NCBI RefSeq assembly: GCF_902141845.1
Contig: NZ_CABFPH010000008.1
Location: 40,909-104,908, forward strand
Direction: 5' to 3'
Length of the DNA: 64,000 nucleotides
From: Methylobacterium symbioticum
GTDB taxonomy: Bacteria; Pseudomonadota; Alphaproteobacteria; Rhizobiales; Beijerinckiaceae
Shown here: in pieces, positions 53,339 to 62,236 of the stretch
Layout: every line of letters begins with the position of its first letter
Position numbering within the stretch: the stretch's first letter is position 1
The notes under the pieces: generated by a model
What the model was told of the DNA's origin: nothing
The model's database searches: none
What the model saw: the letters and a program-made list of their open reading frames with translations, nothing else
Program-made: the position numbers and the translations under genes

Positions 53339-54751
53339 TCAAATGTAGGTCGAGGCGAGGGCCGGAGAGCCTTCGAGTGCGTGGGCGAGCGCTTCCAGGC
53401 CATGCGTGATCTGCTGCCGGGTCGAGGGGCCGCCGAGGCAGAGGCGCACCGCTTCCGGGGGTGTGCCGGCCACGCAGAAGGGATCGCTACCGACGACGCC
53501 GAGCCCCGCCGCCCTCCCCTGGCTCGCGAAGGCCGAACGCGTCCAGCCCTCCGGTAGGGTGATCCAGACGTGGAAGCCATGGGGATCGGCGGTGTAGGTC
53601 TCGGCAGGAAGCAGCGCGGCCGCGATGCGCTGGCGCGCCGCCGATTCCTCGCGGACGAATTGCACGATCGCATCCGCCGTGCCGTCCATGATCCAGCGCG
53701 TCGCCAGGGCCGTGGAGATCGGCGATGCCATGACGGTCGCGGCCCGTAGCGCGCCCGCCAGCGGCAGGGCGGACCGGGCGCTCGGGGGCACTAGGAAGGC
53801 GAGGCGAAGCCCGGCGCCCAGGCATTTGGCCAGCCCGGCCACATAATAGGTGATCTCGGGTGCGAGTTCGGCGAAGCTCGGCGGCGGTGCCGGGCAGATG
53901 CGCGCGTAGGCATCGTCCTCGATGATGCTGACGGCATAGCGCCGTGCCACCGCGATGATCGCCTCCCGCCGCGCGCGGGACAGGGTCGCAGTGGTCGGAT
54001 TCTGCAACAGCGGGTTCAGGTAGATGGCCTTCGGTGCGACCCGGGTGCAGGCCGCCGCGAAGGCGTCGGGGTCGACTCCGTGCCGGTCCATAGGAAGGTC
54101 GACGAGACTCAACCTCAGATGTGCCGCGAGCGCGCGGATGCCCGGGTAGGTGATCCGCTCGGCGCAGATGGTGTCACCCGGCGCGGCGACCTGACCGAGC
54201 ACGCTGGACAGGGCGCTGTGGGCGCCAGGGCAGATCAGCAGGCGCTCCCGCGTCGTCTCGACTCCGCGGCCCTTGAGCCATCGCAGCGCAGCCTCCTTGT
54301 CGTCGTCGGTCCCGCCGAAGCCCTGGTAGCGCAGGAGGTTGATGAGGTCTCCGGAGAGTTCGGCGAGCGAGGCCTGCATCCGTCCCCGCAGGCCGGGGGC
54401 ATCGGGCTCCGGCGGAAGGTTCATGGTGAAATCGACCGGCCCGATCCGTGGCGCGCCGGCGGCACTCGCCGAACGGGCAGAGAGGGCCGGATCGACGACG
54501 AAGGTTCCCTGGCCGACACGTCCCTCGATCAGGCCGCGCTTATGAGCCTCGACATAGCCGCGGGACACCGTCGTGAAGTTCAGGCCGAGCACCTCGGCGA
54601 GGGCGCGCTGGGTCGGCAGGCGCGTGCCCGGATTCAAGCGCCCCGTTCTGATGTCATCCGCCAGGGACTCGGTGATCGCCAGGTAGTGCGGCTTGCCCCA
54701 GCGCTTCAGGTCCGGCGTCCAGATCACGGTCATGCCGTCCCGGGGGTTCAT
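53339..54751 (-). CDS. MocR-type regulator (GntR HTH fused to aminotransferase fold)
   Basis: 470 residues from the ATG at 54751, chosen for the AGGAGGG just upstream; an ATG at 54778 is in frame. The GntR winged helix has SLADDIRTGRLNPGTRLPTQ, LGLNFTTVSRGYVEAHKRGL and EGRVGQGTFVV. The class-I aminotransferase-like domain has the PLP lysine in VAGLAKCLGAGLRLAF and NPLLQNPTTATLS. MocR proteins sense amino compounds through PLP. It is divergent from the Nit1C cluster and shares ATTGTATG motifs with it. Confidence 0.9.
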   Translation of the reverse strand: MNPRDGMTVIWTPDLKRWGKPHYLAITESLADDIRTGRLNPGTRLPTQRALAEVLGLNFTTVSRGYVEAHKRGLIEGRVGQGTFVVDPALSARSASAAGAPRIGPVDFTMNLPPEPDAPGLRGRMQASLAELSGDLINLLRYQGFGGTDDDKEAALRWLKGRGVETTRERLLICPGAHSALSSVLGQVAAPGDTICAERITYPGIRALAAHLRLSLVDLPMDRHGVDPDAFAAACTRVAPKAIYLNPLLQNPTTATLSRARREAIIAVARRYAVSIIEDDAYARICPAPPPSFAELAPEITYYVAGLAKCLGAGLRLAFLVPPSARSALPLAGALRAATVMASPISTALATRWIMDGTADAIVQFVREESAARQRIAAALLPAETYTADPHGFHVWITLPEGWTRSAFASQGRAAGLGVVGSDPFCVAGTPPEAVRLCLGGPSTRQQITHGLEALAHALEGSPALASTYI

Positions 54752-54818
54752 CGACCCTCCTATGCCTGTCGCCGCCATCCGCTCCGTGCCTGCGCCATGA
54801 ATATGCGATCAATGTTCG

Positions 54819-55016
54819 ATTGTATGGCTAGCAAGTGCCGTACCGCGCCGAGGTCTCGAGGGGGAACTCAGGCCATCCATACAATGCCAACAATTGCCGG
54901 GCGTCGAATGCGCAGATGTTGACTACGCGATGCGCAGATTTTGCTTCCAAAACGAGCGTGATTCGATTGGCAAGTGAAAGCCGAGGCTTGGGTCATTGAT
55001 TGCATAATTGTATGCA
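54819..55016. promoter_or_regulatory. Three ATTGTATG motifs (candidate MocR sites)
   Basis: ATTGTATGG at 54819-54827, its inverse CCATACAAT at 54877-54885, and ATTGTATGC at 55007-55015. The last lies within the palindrome TGCATAATTGTATGCA (55001-55016). They span both promoters of the divergent pair, as expected for MocR control. Confidence 0.5.
54908..54939 (+). promoter_or_regulatory. Direct repeats ATGCGCAGAT, 22 bp apart
   Basis: Identical 10-mers at 54908-54917 and 54930-54939, two helical turns apart. They lie about 130-160 bases upstream of the sigma-54 promoter, a usual distance for an enhancer-binding activator. They do not match the NtrC consensus well. Confidence 0.4.
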
Positions 55017-55059
55017 TACGACTTCGGAGCATTGACTGACTCATTGATCGGCGTGGGCA

Positions 55060-55075
55060 TGGCACACCGCTTGCC
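55060..55075 (+). promoter_or_regulatory. Sigma-54 (-24/-12) promoter of the Nit1C operon
   Basis: TGGCAC-N5-TTGCC with the invariant GG (55061-55062) and GC (55073-55074) exactly 10 bases apart. The predicted start near 55086 leaves a leader of about 50 bases before the first gene. Confidence 0.65.
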
Positions 55076-55138
55076 ATGAAGGTGCTGTCGCCGCTGGCAG
55101 CCCTGCCTGCCGCGGTTCCATCCTTCAAGGAGAGAGCA

Positions 55139-55621
55139 ATGCCTGCCGTGAACCGCGAGCCTCATAAGAAGGGCGATGTCCTGGTCGACTACGAGGAGAA
55201 GGTCTTCGAGGACGTGAAGGCAGAGCCGGGACAGAAGGCGCTCGTCACCTTCCACACCGTCGCCTTCGAGGGCTCGATCGGCCTGGTGAACCTGCTCCAG
55301 GCCACCCGGCTGCAGCGCAAGGGCTTCGACACCTCGATCCTGCTCTACGGCCCCGGCATCACGCTCGGCGTCCAGCGCGGCTTCCCGCGGCTCGGCGACG
55401 AAGCCTTCCCCGGCCACCTCAACTTCAACAACCAGCTCGAGAAGTTCATGGCCGAGGGCGGCAAGGTCTATGCCTGCCGGTTCTCGACACAGGCCCTGTA
55501 CGGGCATGGCGAAGCGGCCTTCATCGAGGGCATCCGCATGATCAACCCCCTCGACGTCCTCGACTGCATCCTCCTGCACAAGCGCGACAACGCGGTGATC
55601 ATCGACACCTGGACCGTCTGA
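55139..55621 (+). CDS. MSMEG_0572/Sll0783-family nitrogen-starvation protein
   Basis: 160 residues from the ATG at 55139, with AAGGAGAG 5 bases upstream. It contains [40 protein letters not shown] and [20 protein letters not shown], matching the family founded on Synechocystis Sll0783. The structure suggests a DsrE-like fold; the biochemical role is unknown. Sll0783 is induced by nitrogen starvation and affects polyhydroxybutyrate formation. It is the first gene of the Nit1C operon. Confidence 0.92.
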   Translation: MPAVNREPHKKGDVLVDYEEKVFEDVKAEPGQKALVTFHTVAFEGSIGLVNLLQATRLQRKGFDTSILLYGPGITLGVQRGFPRLGDEAFPGHLNFNNQLEKFMAEGGKVYACRFSTQALYGHGEAAFIEGIRMINPLDVLDCILLHKRDNAVIIDTWTV

Positions 55622-55703
55622 GCGGGCCTTCGGGTCCGTCGACCGGGGATGTCGCATCCGGCGGCCGTGCGACGCGGCCGCCGCCTCAACCGGAGGATCA
55701 GCT

Positions 55704-56780
55704 ATGTCAGAGAACCGGATCGTGCGGGCCGCCGCCGTCCAGATCGCGCCGGACCTCGACCGGCCGGACGGCACCCTGGAGCGCGTGCTGAACGCCATCG
55801 ACGAGGCTGCCGCCAAGGGCGCGCGCTTCCTGGTCTTTCCGGAGACCTTCGTTCCCTACTACCCCTACTTCTCCTTCGTCCTGCCGCCCGCGCTGCAGGG
55901 GGCCGAGCACCTCAAGCTCTATGAGCGGGCGCCGACCGTCCCGGGCCCGGTGACCCAGGCGGTCGCCGCTGCGGCGCGGCGGCACGGTGCCGTGGTGGTG
56001 CTCGGTGTGAACGAGCGTGACCACGGCTCGCTCTACAACACGCAGCTGATCTTCGACGCCGATGGCAGTCTGAAGCTCAAGCGCCGCAAGATCACGCCGA
56101 CCTACCACGAGCGCATGATCTGGGGTCAGGGCGACGGTGCCGGTCTCGACGTGGTCGAGACCGCGGTGGGCCGTGTCGGCGCGCTCGCTTGCTGGGAGCA
56201 CTACAACCCGCTCGCCCGCTACGCGCTCATGGCGCGCCACGAGGAGATCCACGCCGCGCAGTTCCCGGGCTCGCTCGTCGGCCAGATCTTCGCCGACCAG
56301 ATGGAGGTGACGATCCGCCACCACGCCCTGGAGGCGGCCTGCTTCGTGGTCAACGCCACCGGCTGGCTCAGCGACGAGCAGGTGGCTCAGGTCTGTCCGG
56401 ACGAGCGCCTGCGCGGCGCCTGCCGGGGCGGCAACTGCACCGCGATCGTCTCGCCCGAGGGCAAGCATCTCGCGGATCCGCTGGGGCCCGGTGAGGGCAT
56501 CCTGATCGCCGACATGGACCTCGCGCTGGTGACCAAGCGCAAGCGGATGATGGACTCGGTCGGCCACTACGCCCGGCCCGAGCTCCTCAGCCTCGTCCAC
56601 GACGACCGTCCGGCCCCGTTCGTGCACCAGCCGATCCGTTCCCAGACCGTTTCCCGGAGCCTCGACCATGAGCAGCAGCCCGCTTCCGACGAGCCTTCCC
56701 GCGTTTCCGCCGGTCGTGGCGGGGCTGGTCGGGATGCCGACGGAGCGCCTGATCAACGCGTTGCAGTCCTACGGCGTTAG
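55704..56780 (+). CDS. Nit1-type nitrilase (Nit6803 family)
   Basis: 358 residues. Catalytic residues of the nitrilase superfamily are present: Glu47 ([14 protein letters not shown]), Lys129 ([20 protein letters not shown]) and Cys163 ([13 protein letters not shown]). The group hydrolyses aliphatic or aromatic nitriles to acid and ammonia. In Nit1C clusters it is tied to cyanide use. The last 37 residues (after about HEQQP) overlap the radical SAM gene by 113 bases in another frame. They look unlike a nitrilase end, suggesting a lost stop codon. Confidence 0.92.
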   Translation: MSENRIVRAAAVQIAPDLDRPDGTLERVLNAIDEAAAKGARFLVFPETFVPYYPYFSFVLPPALQGAEHLKLYERAPTVPGPVTQAVAAAARRHGAVVVLGVNERDHGSLYNTQLIFDADGSLKLKRRKITPTYHERMIWGQGDGAGLDVVETAVGRVGALACWEHYNPLARYALMARHEEIHAAQFPGSLVGQIFADQMEVTIRHHALEAACFVVNATGWLSDEQVAQVCPDERLRGACRGGNCTAIVSPEGKHLADPLGPGEGILIADMDLALVTKRKRMMDSVGHYARPELLSLVHDDRPAPFVHQPIRSQTVSRSLDHEQQPASDEPSRVSAGRGGAGRDADGAPDQRVAVLRR

Positions 56781-57837
56781 GCTCGCCGATAGCCGCGCCG
56801 GGGCGCCGAGCCGCCGTGGCGGCGCCGGCCCATCCGACCACAAGGCGATGACCATCGCGGGCCGTACCGTGATGGTGCCGGTCCACACCGAGGCCGCCTT
56901 CGACTCGCCCTTCCTCGTGCGCCGCCCGGACGCCGACGGGGTCTCGGTGATCGAGCACGAGGGCGTGGTCATCGGACGGGCGACCTTCCCCGGTAAGCCC
57001 CGCTTCTACGCCCTGTCGACCTTCGACGGCGTGCCTTACTCGAAGATCGCGGTGCTGCACGGACGCGACGTGCTCGCCACCACCGTGCTGCAGACCTGCA
57101 TCCGCTACCAGAGCCGCACCAAGACCTGCCAGTTCTGCTCGATCGGACAGTCGCTCGCCGCCGGCCGCACCGTCGCGCACAAGACGCCCGAGCAACTCGC
57201 CGAGGTCGCCCGCGCCGCCGTCCTGCTCGACGGCGTCAAGCACATGGTGATGACGACGGGCACCCCGAACGCGACCGACCGGGGCGCGGCCGTGCTCTGC
57301 GAGAGTGCCTTCGCGGTGAAGGCGGCGGTCGACCTGCCGATCCAGGCCCAGTGCGAACCACCGGACGACGACCGCTGGTTCGAGCGAATGAAGGCCTCGG
57401 GCATCGACGCCCTCGGGATGCACCTGGAAGCCGTGACTCCGGAGGTCCGCGCCCGGATCATGCCGGGCAAGGCGGGCGTGCCGCTGGAACGGTACGACGA
57501 GGCTTTCGCGGCCGCCGTGCCGGTCTTCGGGCGGGGCCAAGTCTCGACCTATATCCTCGCCGGGCTCGGCGACACGCCGGAGGACATCCTGACGATGGCC
57601 GAGCGCCTGATCGGGATGGGCGTCTACCCCTTCGTGGTGCCGTTCGTGCCGATTTCCGGCACCCCGCTGGAGAGCCACCCGGCCCCCGGCCCCGACTTTA
57701 TGCACGCCATCCTGAAGCCTCTGGCGGACATGCTGGCCGGCGCGAATCTGCGCTCGACCGATATCAAGGCCGGATGCGGGCGCTGCGGGGCCTGCTCGGC
57801 GCTCTCCACCTACGAGCGCGCGGCGGTGACGGCATGA
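56668..57837 (+). CDS. MSMEG_0568-family radical SAM protein
   Basis: 389 residues. The presumed iron-sulfur cysteines are C144, C154 and C157 ([18 protein letters not shown]), a CX9CX2C spacing instead of CX3CX2C. A second cysteine group, [11 protein letters not shown], lies near the C-terminus. [20 protein letters not shown] and [17 protein letters not shown] are typical of the radical SAM barrel end. The reaction is undescribed. The start lies within the nitrilase gene; later starts would remove conserved N-terminal sequence. Confidence 0.9.
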   Translation: MSSSPLPTSLPAFPPVVAGLVGMPTERLINALQSYGVRLADSRAGAPSRRGGAGPSDHKAMTIAGRTVMVPVHTEAAFDSPFLVRRPDADGVSVIEHEGVVIGRATFPGKPRFYALSTFDGVPYSKIAVLHGRDVLATTVLQTCIRYQSRTKTCQFCSIGQSLAAGRTVAHKTPEQLAEVARAAVLLDGVKHMVMTTGTPNATDRGAAVLCESAFAVKAAVDLPIQAQCEPPDDDRWFERMKASGIDALGMHLEAVTPEVRARIMPGKAGVPLERYDEAFAAAVPVFGRGQVSTYILAGLGDTPEDILTMAERLIGMGVYPFVVPFVPISGTPLESHPAPGPDFMHAILKPLADMLAGANLRSTDIKAGCGRCGACSALSTYERAAVTA

Positions 57838-58379
57838 TCCTCGAACCCGTCCAGCCGTTCCGTCCGAGCCACTTCCGGGTGAAGTTCGCGGTCGCGCCTT
57901 GGGAGCGGCGCGCCTGCGCGGCGCTTCGCCGCCAGGTCTTCTGCACGGAGCAGGGTCTCTTCGTGGAGGACGACCGCGATGCCATCGATGCGCAGGCCAT
58001 CCCGATCTGCGCCCTCTCGACGCTTGCCGGCGACGCCGACGCCGTCGTCGGGACCGTGCGCATCCACGAGGTGGCCGAGCGTCGCGGCGAATGGTGGGGC
58101 TCGCGGCTTGCCGTCGCCAGAGCCTTTCGCGGCACGGCCGCGCTCGGCGCCGGCCTGATCCAGGTCGCCGTCTCGTCGGCCCATGCCCGCGGCTGCACCC
58201 GTTTCCTCGCCCATGTGCAGGAGCGGAACGTGCCGCTGTTTCAGGCCCTGCATTGGGCAAGCCTCGACACGCTCGTACTCCACGGGCACCCGCATCACCT
58301 GATGCAGGCGGACCTCGCGGCCTACCCGCCGATGGACGATCCGGAGCACGGACTCGTCACCTTCCGCAGGGCCGCATGA
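57834..58379 (+). CDS. MSMEG_0567/Sll0786-family N-acetyltransferase
   Basis: 181 residues, starting in the four-base overlap ATGA with the radical SAM gene. GNAT-like fold: [60 protein letters not shown] (acetyl-CoA loop variant) and [18 protein letters not shown]. The cluster-specific family is annotated as an acetyltransferase linked to nitrogen starvation. The acceptor is unknown. Confidence 0.9.
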   Translation: MILEPVQPFRPSHFRVKFAVAPWERRACAALRRQVFCTEQGLFVEDDRDAIDAQAIPICALSTLAGDADAVVGTVRIHEVAERRGEWWGSRLAVARAFRGTAALGAGLIQVAVSSAHARGCTRFLAHVQERNVPLFQALHWASLDTLVLHGHPHHLMQADLAAYPPMDDPEHGLVTFRRAA

Positions 58380-59374
58380 TGGGGGCGCCGTTCGACCTCA
58401 TGGCCCTGGCCCGGCAGATCCGGGACGCGCGCGGCGTCGCGCATAAGCGCGACATCGACGCCGTGGTCGCGCGGCTCGGGCTCGGCAGTCGGCACGCCGC
58501 CGTGCCGGTCGGCGACGATTGCGCCGCCATCCCCGACGGCGACGGCCACCTGCTCTTCGCCATCGAGGGCTTCCTCGACAGCTTCGTCGCCGCTGACCCT
58601 TACTTTGCGGGCTATTGCGGGATCATGGTCAACCTGAGCGACGTGGCCGCCATGGGCGGGCGTCCGCTCGCGGTCGTCGACGCCCTCTGGAGCCGGGACG
58701 CCGCGGCCGCTGACCCGATCCTGGTCGGATTGTCCGACGCGGCCGCGCTCTACGGCGTGCCCGTGGTCGGCGGACATACCAATACGCGGGCGGAGGCCGG
58801 CAATCTGGCGGTCGCCGTGCTCGGCCGAGCCGGCCCGCGCCTCCTGACGAGCTTCGACGCGGCGCCGGGCGACGACCTCGTCGCCGCGATCGACCTGCGG
58901 GGACGCTTCCGTGAACCGCATCCCTACTGGGACGCCTCGACCGGCGCGCCGGGCGAACGCCTGCGTGGCGACCTGGCTGTCCTACCCGGGCTCGCCGAGG
59001 ACGGCCTGTGTCGGGCTGCCAAGGACATCAGCATGGCCGGCGTCGTCGGCACGGCCCTGATGCTGCTCGAATGCTCGAAGGTCGGTGGCGTGATCGACCT
59101 CGACGCCATCCCGAGGCCGGACCACGTCCCCCTCGCGCGCTGGCTGACCGCCTTCCCGAGCTTCGGCTACCTGCTGAGCCTGCGTCCCGACCACACGCCG
59201 GCCGTGCTCGCGCGCTTCGCGGAGCGCGGGATCGCGAGCGCGCGGATCGGGCGCCTCGATACGAGCCGGGTTGCCCGGGTCCGTGACCCCGTGGGCGACG
59301 AGGCCGTGGTCTGGGATTTCGCGGCGAGCCCGCTCATCGGCTGCGGCCGGGACAGCCCTGGGGCCGCACCATGA
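58376..59374 (+). CDS. Sll0787-family AIR-synthase-like protein
   Basis: 332 residues from the ATG at 58376, overlapping the previous stop. It has the PurM/AIR-synthase layout: [20 protein letters not shown] (metal/ATP loop), [40 protein letters not shown] and [20 protein letters not shown]. PurM-like enzymes activate an oxygen or carboxylate with ATP for attack by a nitrogen or sulfur nucleophile. The substrate in Nit1C is unknown. Confidence 0.92.
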   Translation: MMGAPFDLMALARQIRDARGVAHKRDIDAVVARLGLGSRHAAVPVGDDCAAIPDGDGHLLFAIEGFLDSFVAADPYFAGYCGIMVNLSDVAAMGGRPLAVVDALWSRDAAAADPILVGLSDAAALYGVPVVGGHTNTRAEAGNLAVAVLGRAGPRLLTSFDAAPGDDLVAAIDLRGRFREPHPYWDASTGAPGERLRGDLAVLPGLAEDGLCRAAKDISMAGVVGTALMLLECSKVGGVIDLDAIPRPDHVPLARWLTAFPSFGYLLSLRPDHTPAVLARFAERGIASARIGRLDTSRVARVRDPVGDEAVVWDFAASPLIGCGRDSPGAAP

Positions 59375-60546
59375 CGCCCCTGCGCATCGCCATCCTGACC
59401 CACTCGACGAACCCACGCGGCGGCGTCGCCCATTGTCTCGCGCTGGCCGAGGCGCTCTGCGCCCACGGCCACGAGGCGGCGGTCCATGCGCCCGACCCCG
59501 CCGGTCGCGGCTTCTTCCGGGACGCCGCCTGCCCCACGGTGCCGGTCGCCGCTCAGCCGGTCAACGGCACGACGGTCGACCTCGTTCGGGCCCGCATCAA
59601 CGACTACCTGCGCCACTTCTCGACGCCGGCCGCCTGCGACTTCGACCTCTTCCACGCTCATGACGGCATCGGCGGCAATGCGCTCGCGACCCTGAAGCAC
59701 CGGCGCCTGATCCCGGGCTTCGTGCGCACGGTCCATCACGTCGACAGCTTCTCCGATCCCGTGCTCGCGGAGTGGCAGGACCGCTCGATCCGTGAGGCCA
59801 CGCGCCTGCTCTGCGTCAGCCGGACCTGGGCCGACTGGATCAGGGACGACCTCGGTGCCGAGGCCGACATCGTGGGGAACGGGGTGGACCTTTCGGTCTA
59901 TCGCACCGAGCCGACCGGGGCTGACACGGCCTTGCGCCAGCGCTGGGGCCTCGGCCCGGGGCCGGTGATCCTCAGCGTCGGCGGCTTCGAGCAGCGCAAG
60001 AACACCCTCGGCATCATCGCGGCCTTCGCCCGTCTGCGAGGGCGTCACCCGAGGGCGCAACTCGTCATCGCCGGCGGCGCCTCGCTCCTCGACCATGCCG
60101 CCTATCGTGCCCATTGCCGCGCGGCCCTGGCGTCCGCGGGCCTGGAGGTTGGCCGAGGCTCGGCCGTCATCGAGACGGGCCCCGTCCCGCAAGCCGACAT
60201 GCCAGCCCTCTACCGGGTCGCCGATGTGCTGGCCTTCGCGTCCTGGACGGAGGGCTTCGGCCTCTGCGTGCTGGAGGCGATGGCCTGCGGCACACCCGCC
60301 ATTGTGTCCCGGCGCGCGCCCTTCACCGAGTATCTGGGGGCGACCGATGCCCTCTTCGTCGACCCGGCCGATCCCGACGCCATCGCCGCCGCAATGGCGC
60401 AAGCCCTCGCGTCGGACGTCCGCTCGCGACTCCGGTCCGCAGGTCTGGTCCGGTCCGCCGCCAACAGCTGGCGCGCCTGCGCGGAACGCCACCTCGAGAC
60501 CTACGCGGCCTGCGCCCGCGCCCGCCAGGAGCCGATCCATGCCTGA
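59371..60546 (+). CDS. MSMEG_0565-family glycosyltransferase
   Basis: 391 residues, GT-B fold, GT4-like. It starts [20 protein letters not shown] (N-terminal glycine loop), then [52 protein letters not shown] and the donor-binding motif [20 protein letters not shown]. Overlapping stops and starts link it to both neighbours. A glycosylated intermediate or product in this pathway is implied. Confidence 0.93.
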   Translation: MTPLRIAILTHSTNPRGGVAHCLALAEALCAHGHEAAVHAPDPAGRGFFRDAACPTVPVAAQPVNGTTVDLVRARINDYLRHFSTPAACDFDLFHAHDGIGGNALATLKHRRLIPGFVRTVHHVDSFSDPVLAEWQDRSIREATRLLCVSRTWADWIRDDLGAEADIVGNGVDLSVYRTEPTGADTALRQRWGLGPGPVILSVGGFEQRKNTLGIIAAFARLRGRHPRAQLVIAGGASLLDHAAYRAHCRAALASAGLEVGRGSAVIETGPVPQADMPALYRVADVLAFASWTEGFGLCVLEAMACGTPAIVSRRAPFTEYLGATDALFVDPADPDAIAAAMAQALASDVRSRLRSAGLVRSAANSWRACAERHLETYAACARARQEPIHA

Positions 60547-60820
60547 GATGCGCTTCCACGTCCGCTGGCCCGACGGTCGGCGCGAGGCCTGCTACTCGCC
60601 CTCCTTCGTCGTGAAGGACTACCTCAAACCGGGCGAGAGCTACCCCCTCGACGAGTTCGTCGAGAAGTCCCGTGTGGCCCTGAACATCGCGAGCGAGCGG
60701 GTGCGCGAGAAGTACGGCTTCGCCTGCTCGTCCGCCATGGATCAACTCGCCCGGATCGAGGCCGCCGCGAAGCGGCAGGTGCGCGGTGGCCACGTCACCG
60801 TCGAGTCCTTCGACCCTTGA
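60539..60820 (+). CDS. MSMEG_0570-family nitrogen-starvation protein
   Basis: 93 residues from the ATG at 60539, overlapping the glycosyltransferase stop by 8 bases. It includes MRFHVRWPDGRREACYSPSF, DYLKPGESYPLDEFVEKSR and YGFACSSAMDQLARIEA, the pattern of this small family found only in Nit1C-type clusters. The single domain has no known enzyme motif. It may be a carrier or regulatory subunit, which is speculation. Confidence 0.9.
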   Translation: MPEMRFHVRWPDGRREACYSPSFVVKDYLKPGESYPLDEFVEKSRVALNIASERVREKYGFACSSAMDQLARIEAAAKRQVRGGHVTVESFDP

Positions 60821-60858
60821 GCCTGCGCCCTTTCCCCGACCCTCACGGAGCCAGAGCC

Positions 60859-62127
60859 ATGACCTCCACCCCCCGTCATGTCCCGGTCGCTATCGTCGGC
60901 GGCGGCCAGGCCGGCCTCTCGGTCAGCCACCACCTCAAGCAGCGCGGCATCGAGCATCTCGTCTTCGAGAAGAAGACCGCCGCGCATACCTGGGAGACCC
61001 AGCGCTGGGATACGTTCTGCCTCGTCACGCCGAACTGGCAGTGCGATCTGCCGGGCCACGCCTACGACGGACCGGACCCGGACGGGTTCATGACGAAGGA
61101 CGAGATCGTCGCCTACCTCAGGGCCTTCGTGGCCAAGGTGAAGCCGCCGATCCACGAAGGCGTCGCGGTCACGCGCGTTGCCCGACGCGAGGACGGCATC
61201 TTCGCGGTCCAGACCTCGGAGGGCGACTACACCGCGGACGGGGTCGTTGTCGCCTCCGGCGGCTATCACACCCCGATCATCCCACGCATGGCCGAGAAGC
61301 TGCCGGCCTCGATCACGCAGATCCACTCGAACCAGTACCGCAATCCGGCCCAATTGCCCGAGGGCGAGGTGCTCGTCGTCGGCTCCGGTCAGTCCGGTGC
61401 GCAGATCGCCGAGGACCTGCATCTCGCTGGCCGCAAGGTGCACCTCGCGGTCGGCGACGCACCGCGTTGCGCCCGGTTCTACCGCGGCCGCGACGTCGTC
61501 ACCTGGCTCGCCGACATGGGCTACTACGAGATGACCGTCGACAACCATCCGCTCCGCGACGGCGTCCGCGACAACACCAACCACTACGTGACCGGGCGCG
61601 ACGGGGGACGCGACATCGACCTGCGCCGCTTCGCCATCGAGGGCATGCGGCTCTACGGCCTGATGGAGGACTACCAGGACGGCAGCTTGCGCTTCCGCGA
61701 CGACCTCAAGCGCTCGCTCGACCAGGCCGACCGGACCTATAACGGCATCAACGCGGCCATCGACAAGCACATCGCCGAGATGGGCATCGATGCGCCGGCG
61801 CAGGCGCATTACACGCCCGTCTGGGAGCCGGGCGAGCCGGTTCTGAGCCTCACCCTCGAAGGCTCCGGCATCACCAGCATCGTCTGGTGCATCGGCTTCA
61901 CGCCCGACTTCCGCTGGCTCGACGCCTCGGTGTTCAACGGCGCGGGCAACCCGAAGCACAAGCGTGGCGTCACCAACGAGGACGGCGTCTACTTCATCGG
62001 GTTGCCGTGGCTGAACACCTGGGGCTCGGGGCGGTTCGGGGCGGTCGGACGCGACGCCGAATACCTCGTCCAGGTGATCCAGAAGCGCCTCGGCGCCGAG
62101 CGGGCCGATCTCAAGGTCGCGGTCTGA
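60859..62127 (+). CDS. MSMEG_0569-family flavin-dependent oxidoreductase
   Basis: 422 residues from the ATG at 60859, with GGAG 8 bases upstream. It has FAD-binding GGGQAG (VAIVGGGQAGLSVSHHLKQR) at residue 8 and the NAD(P)H motif VLVVGSGQSGAQIAEDLHLA near residue 173, a group B flavoprotein monooxygenase layout. The segment GVYFIGLPWLNTWGSGRFGA is family-specific. It is the last gene of the operon and likely hydroxylates or oxidises a nitrogen compound. Confidence 0.92.
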   Translation: MTSTPRHVPVAIVGGGQAGLSVSHHLKQRGIEHLVFEKKTAAHTWETQRWDTFCLVTPNWQCDLPGHAYDGPDPDGFMTKDEIVAYLRAFVAKVKPPIHEGVAVTRVARREDGIFAVQTSEGDYTADGVVVASGGYHTPIIPRMAEKLPASITQIHSNQYRNPAQLPEGEVLVVGSGQSGAQIAEDLHLAGRKVHLAVGDAPRCARFYRGRDVVTWLADMGYYEMTVDNHPLRDGVRDNTNHYVTGRDGGRDIDLRRFAIEGMRLYGLMEDYQDGSLRFRDDLKRSLDQADRTYNGINAAIDKHIAEMGIDAPAQAHYTPVWEPGEPVLSLTLEGSGITSIVWCIGFTPDFRWLDASVFNGAGNPKHKRGVTNEDGVYFIGLPWLNTWGSGRFGAVGRDAEYLVQVIQKRLGAERADLKVAV

Positions 62128-62165
62128 CCCGACCGGGCCTTCGAGCGCGCTGTATGATCCGTGGA

Positions 62166-62182
62166 CGCCGGTGCCGCCGGCG
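62166..62182. terminator. Short hairpin between Nit1C and MFS genes
   Basis: CGCCGG-TGCCG-CCGGCG between convergent genes. It is small and lacks a T run, so its function as terminator is uncertain. Confidence 0.3.
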
Positions 62183-62236
62183 GAAGGACGTGCTCCATGG
62201 ATCGCCGGAGCGCGGGGACCGGGACGCTGCGGCATG

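Larger units (their letters stand above)
54752..55138. other. MocR/Nit1C divergent regulatory region
   Basis: 387 bases, lower in GC than the genes. It holds three ATTGTATG motifs, two ATGCGCAGAT direct repeats and a sigma-54 promoter, each listed separately. The in-frame upstream extension of the first Nit1C gene (to 55076) would start after the promoter and lacks conserved sequence. Confidence 0.7.

Noticed and set aside
54881..54950. NtrC-type sites upstream of the sigma-54 promoter
   Set aside because: No sequence close to the paired GCAC/GTGC consensus was found; the ATGCGCAGAT repeats differ.
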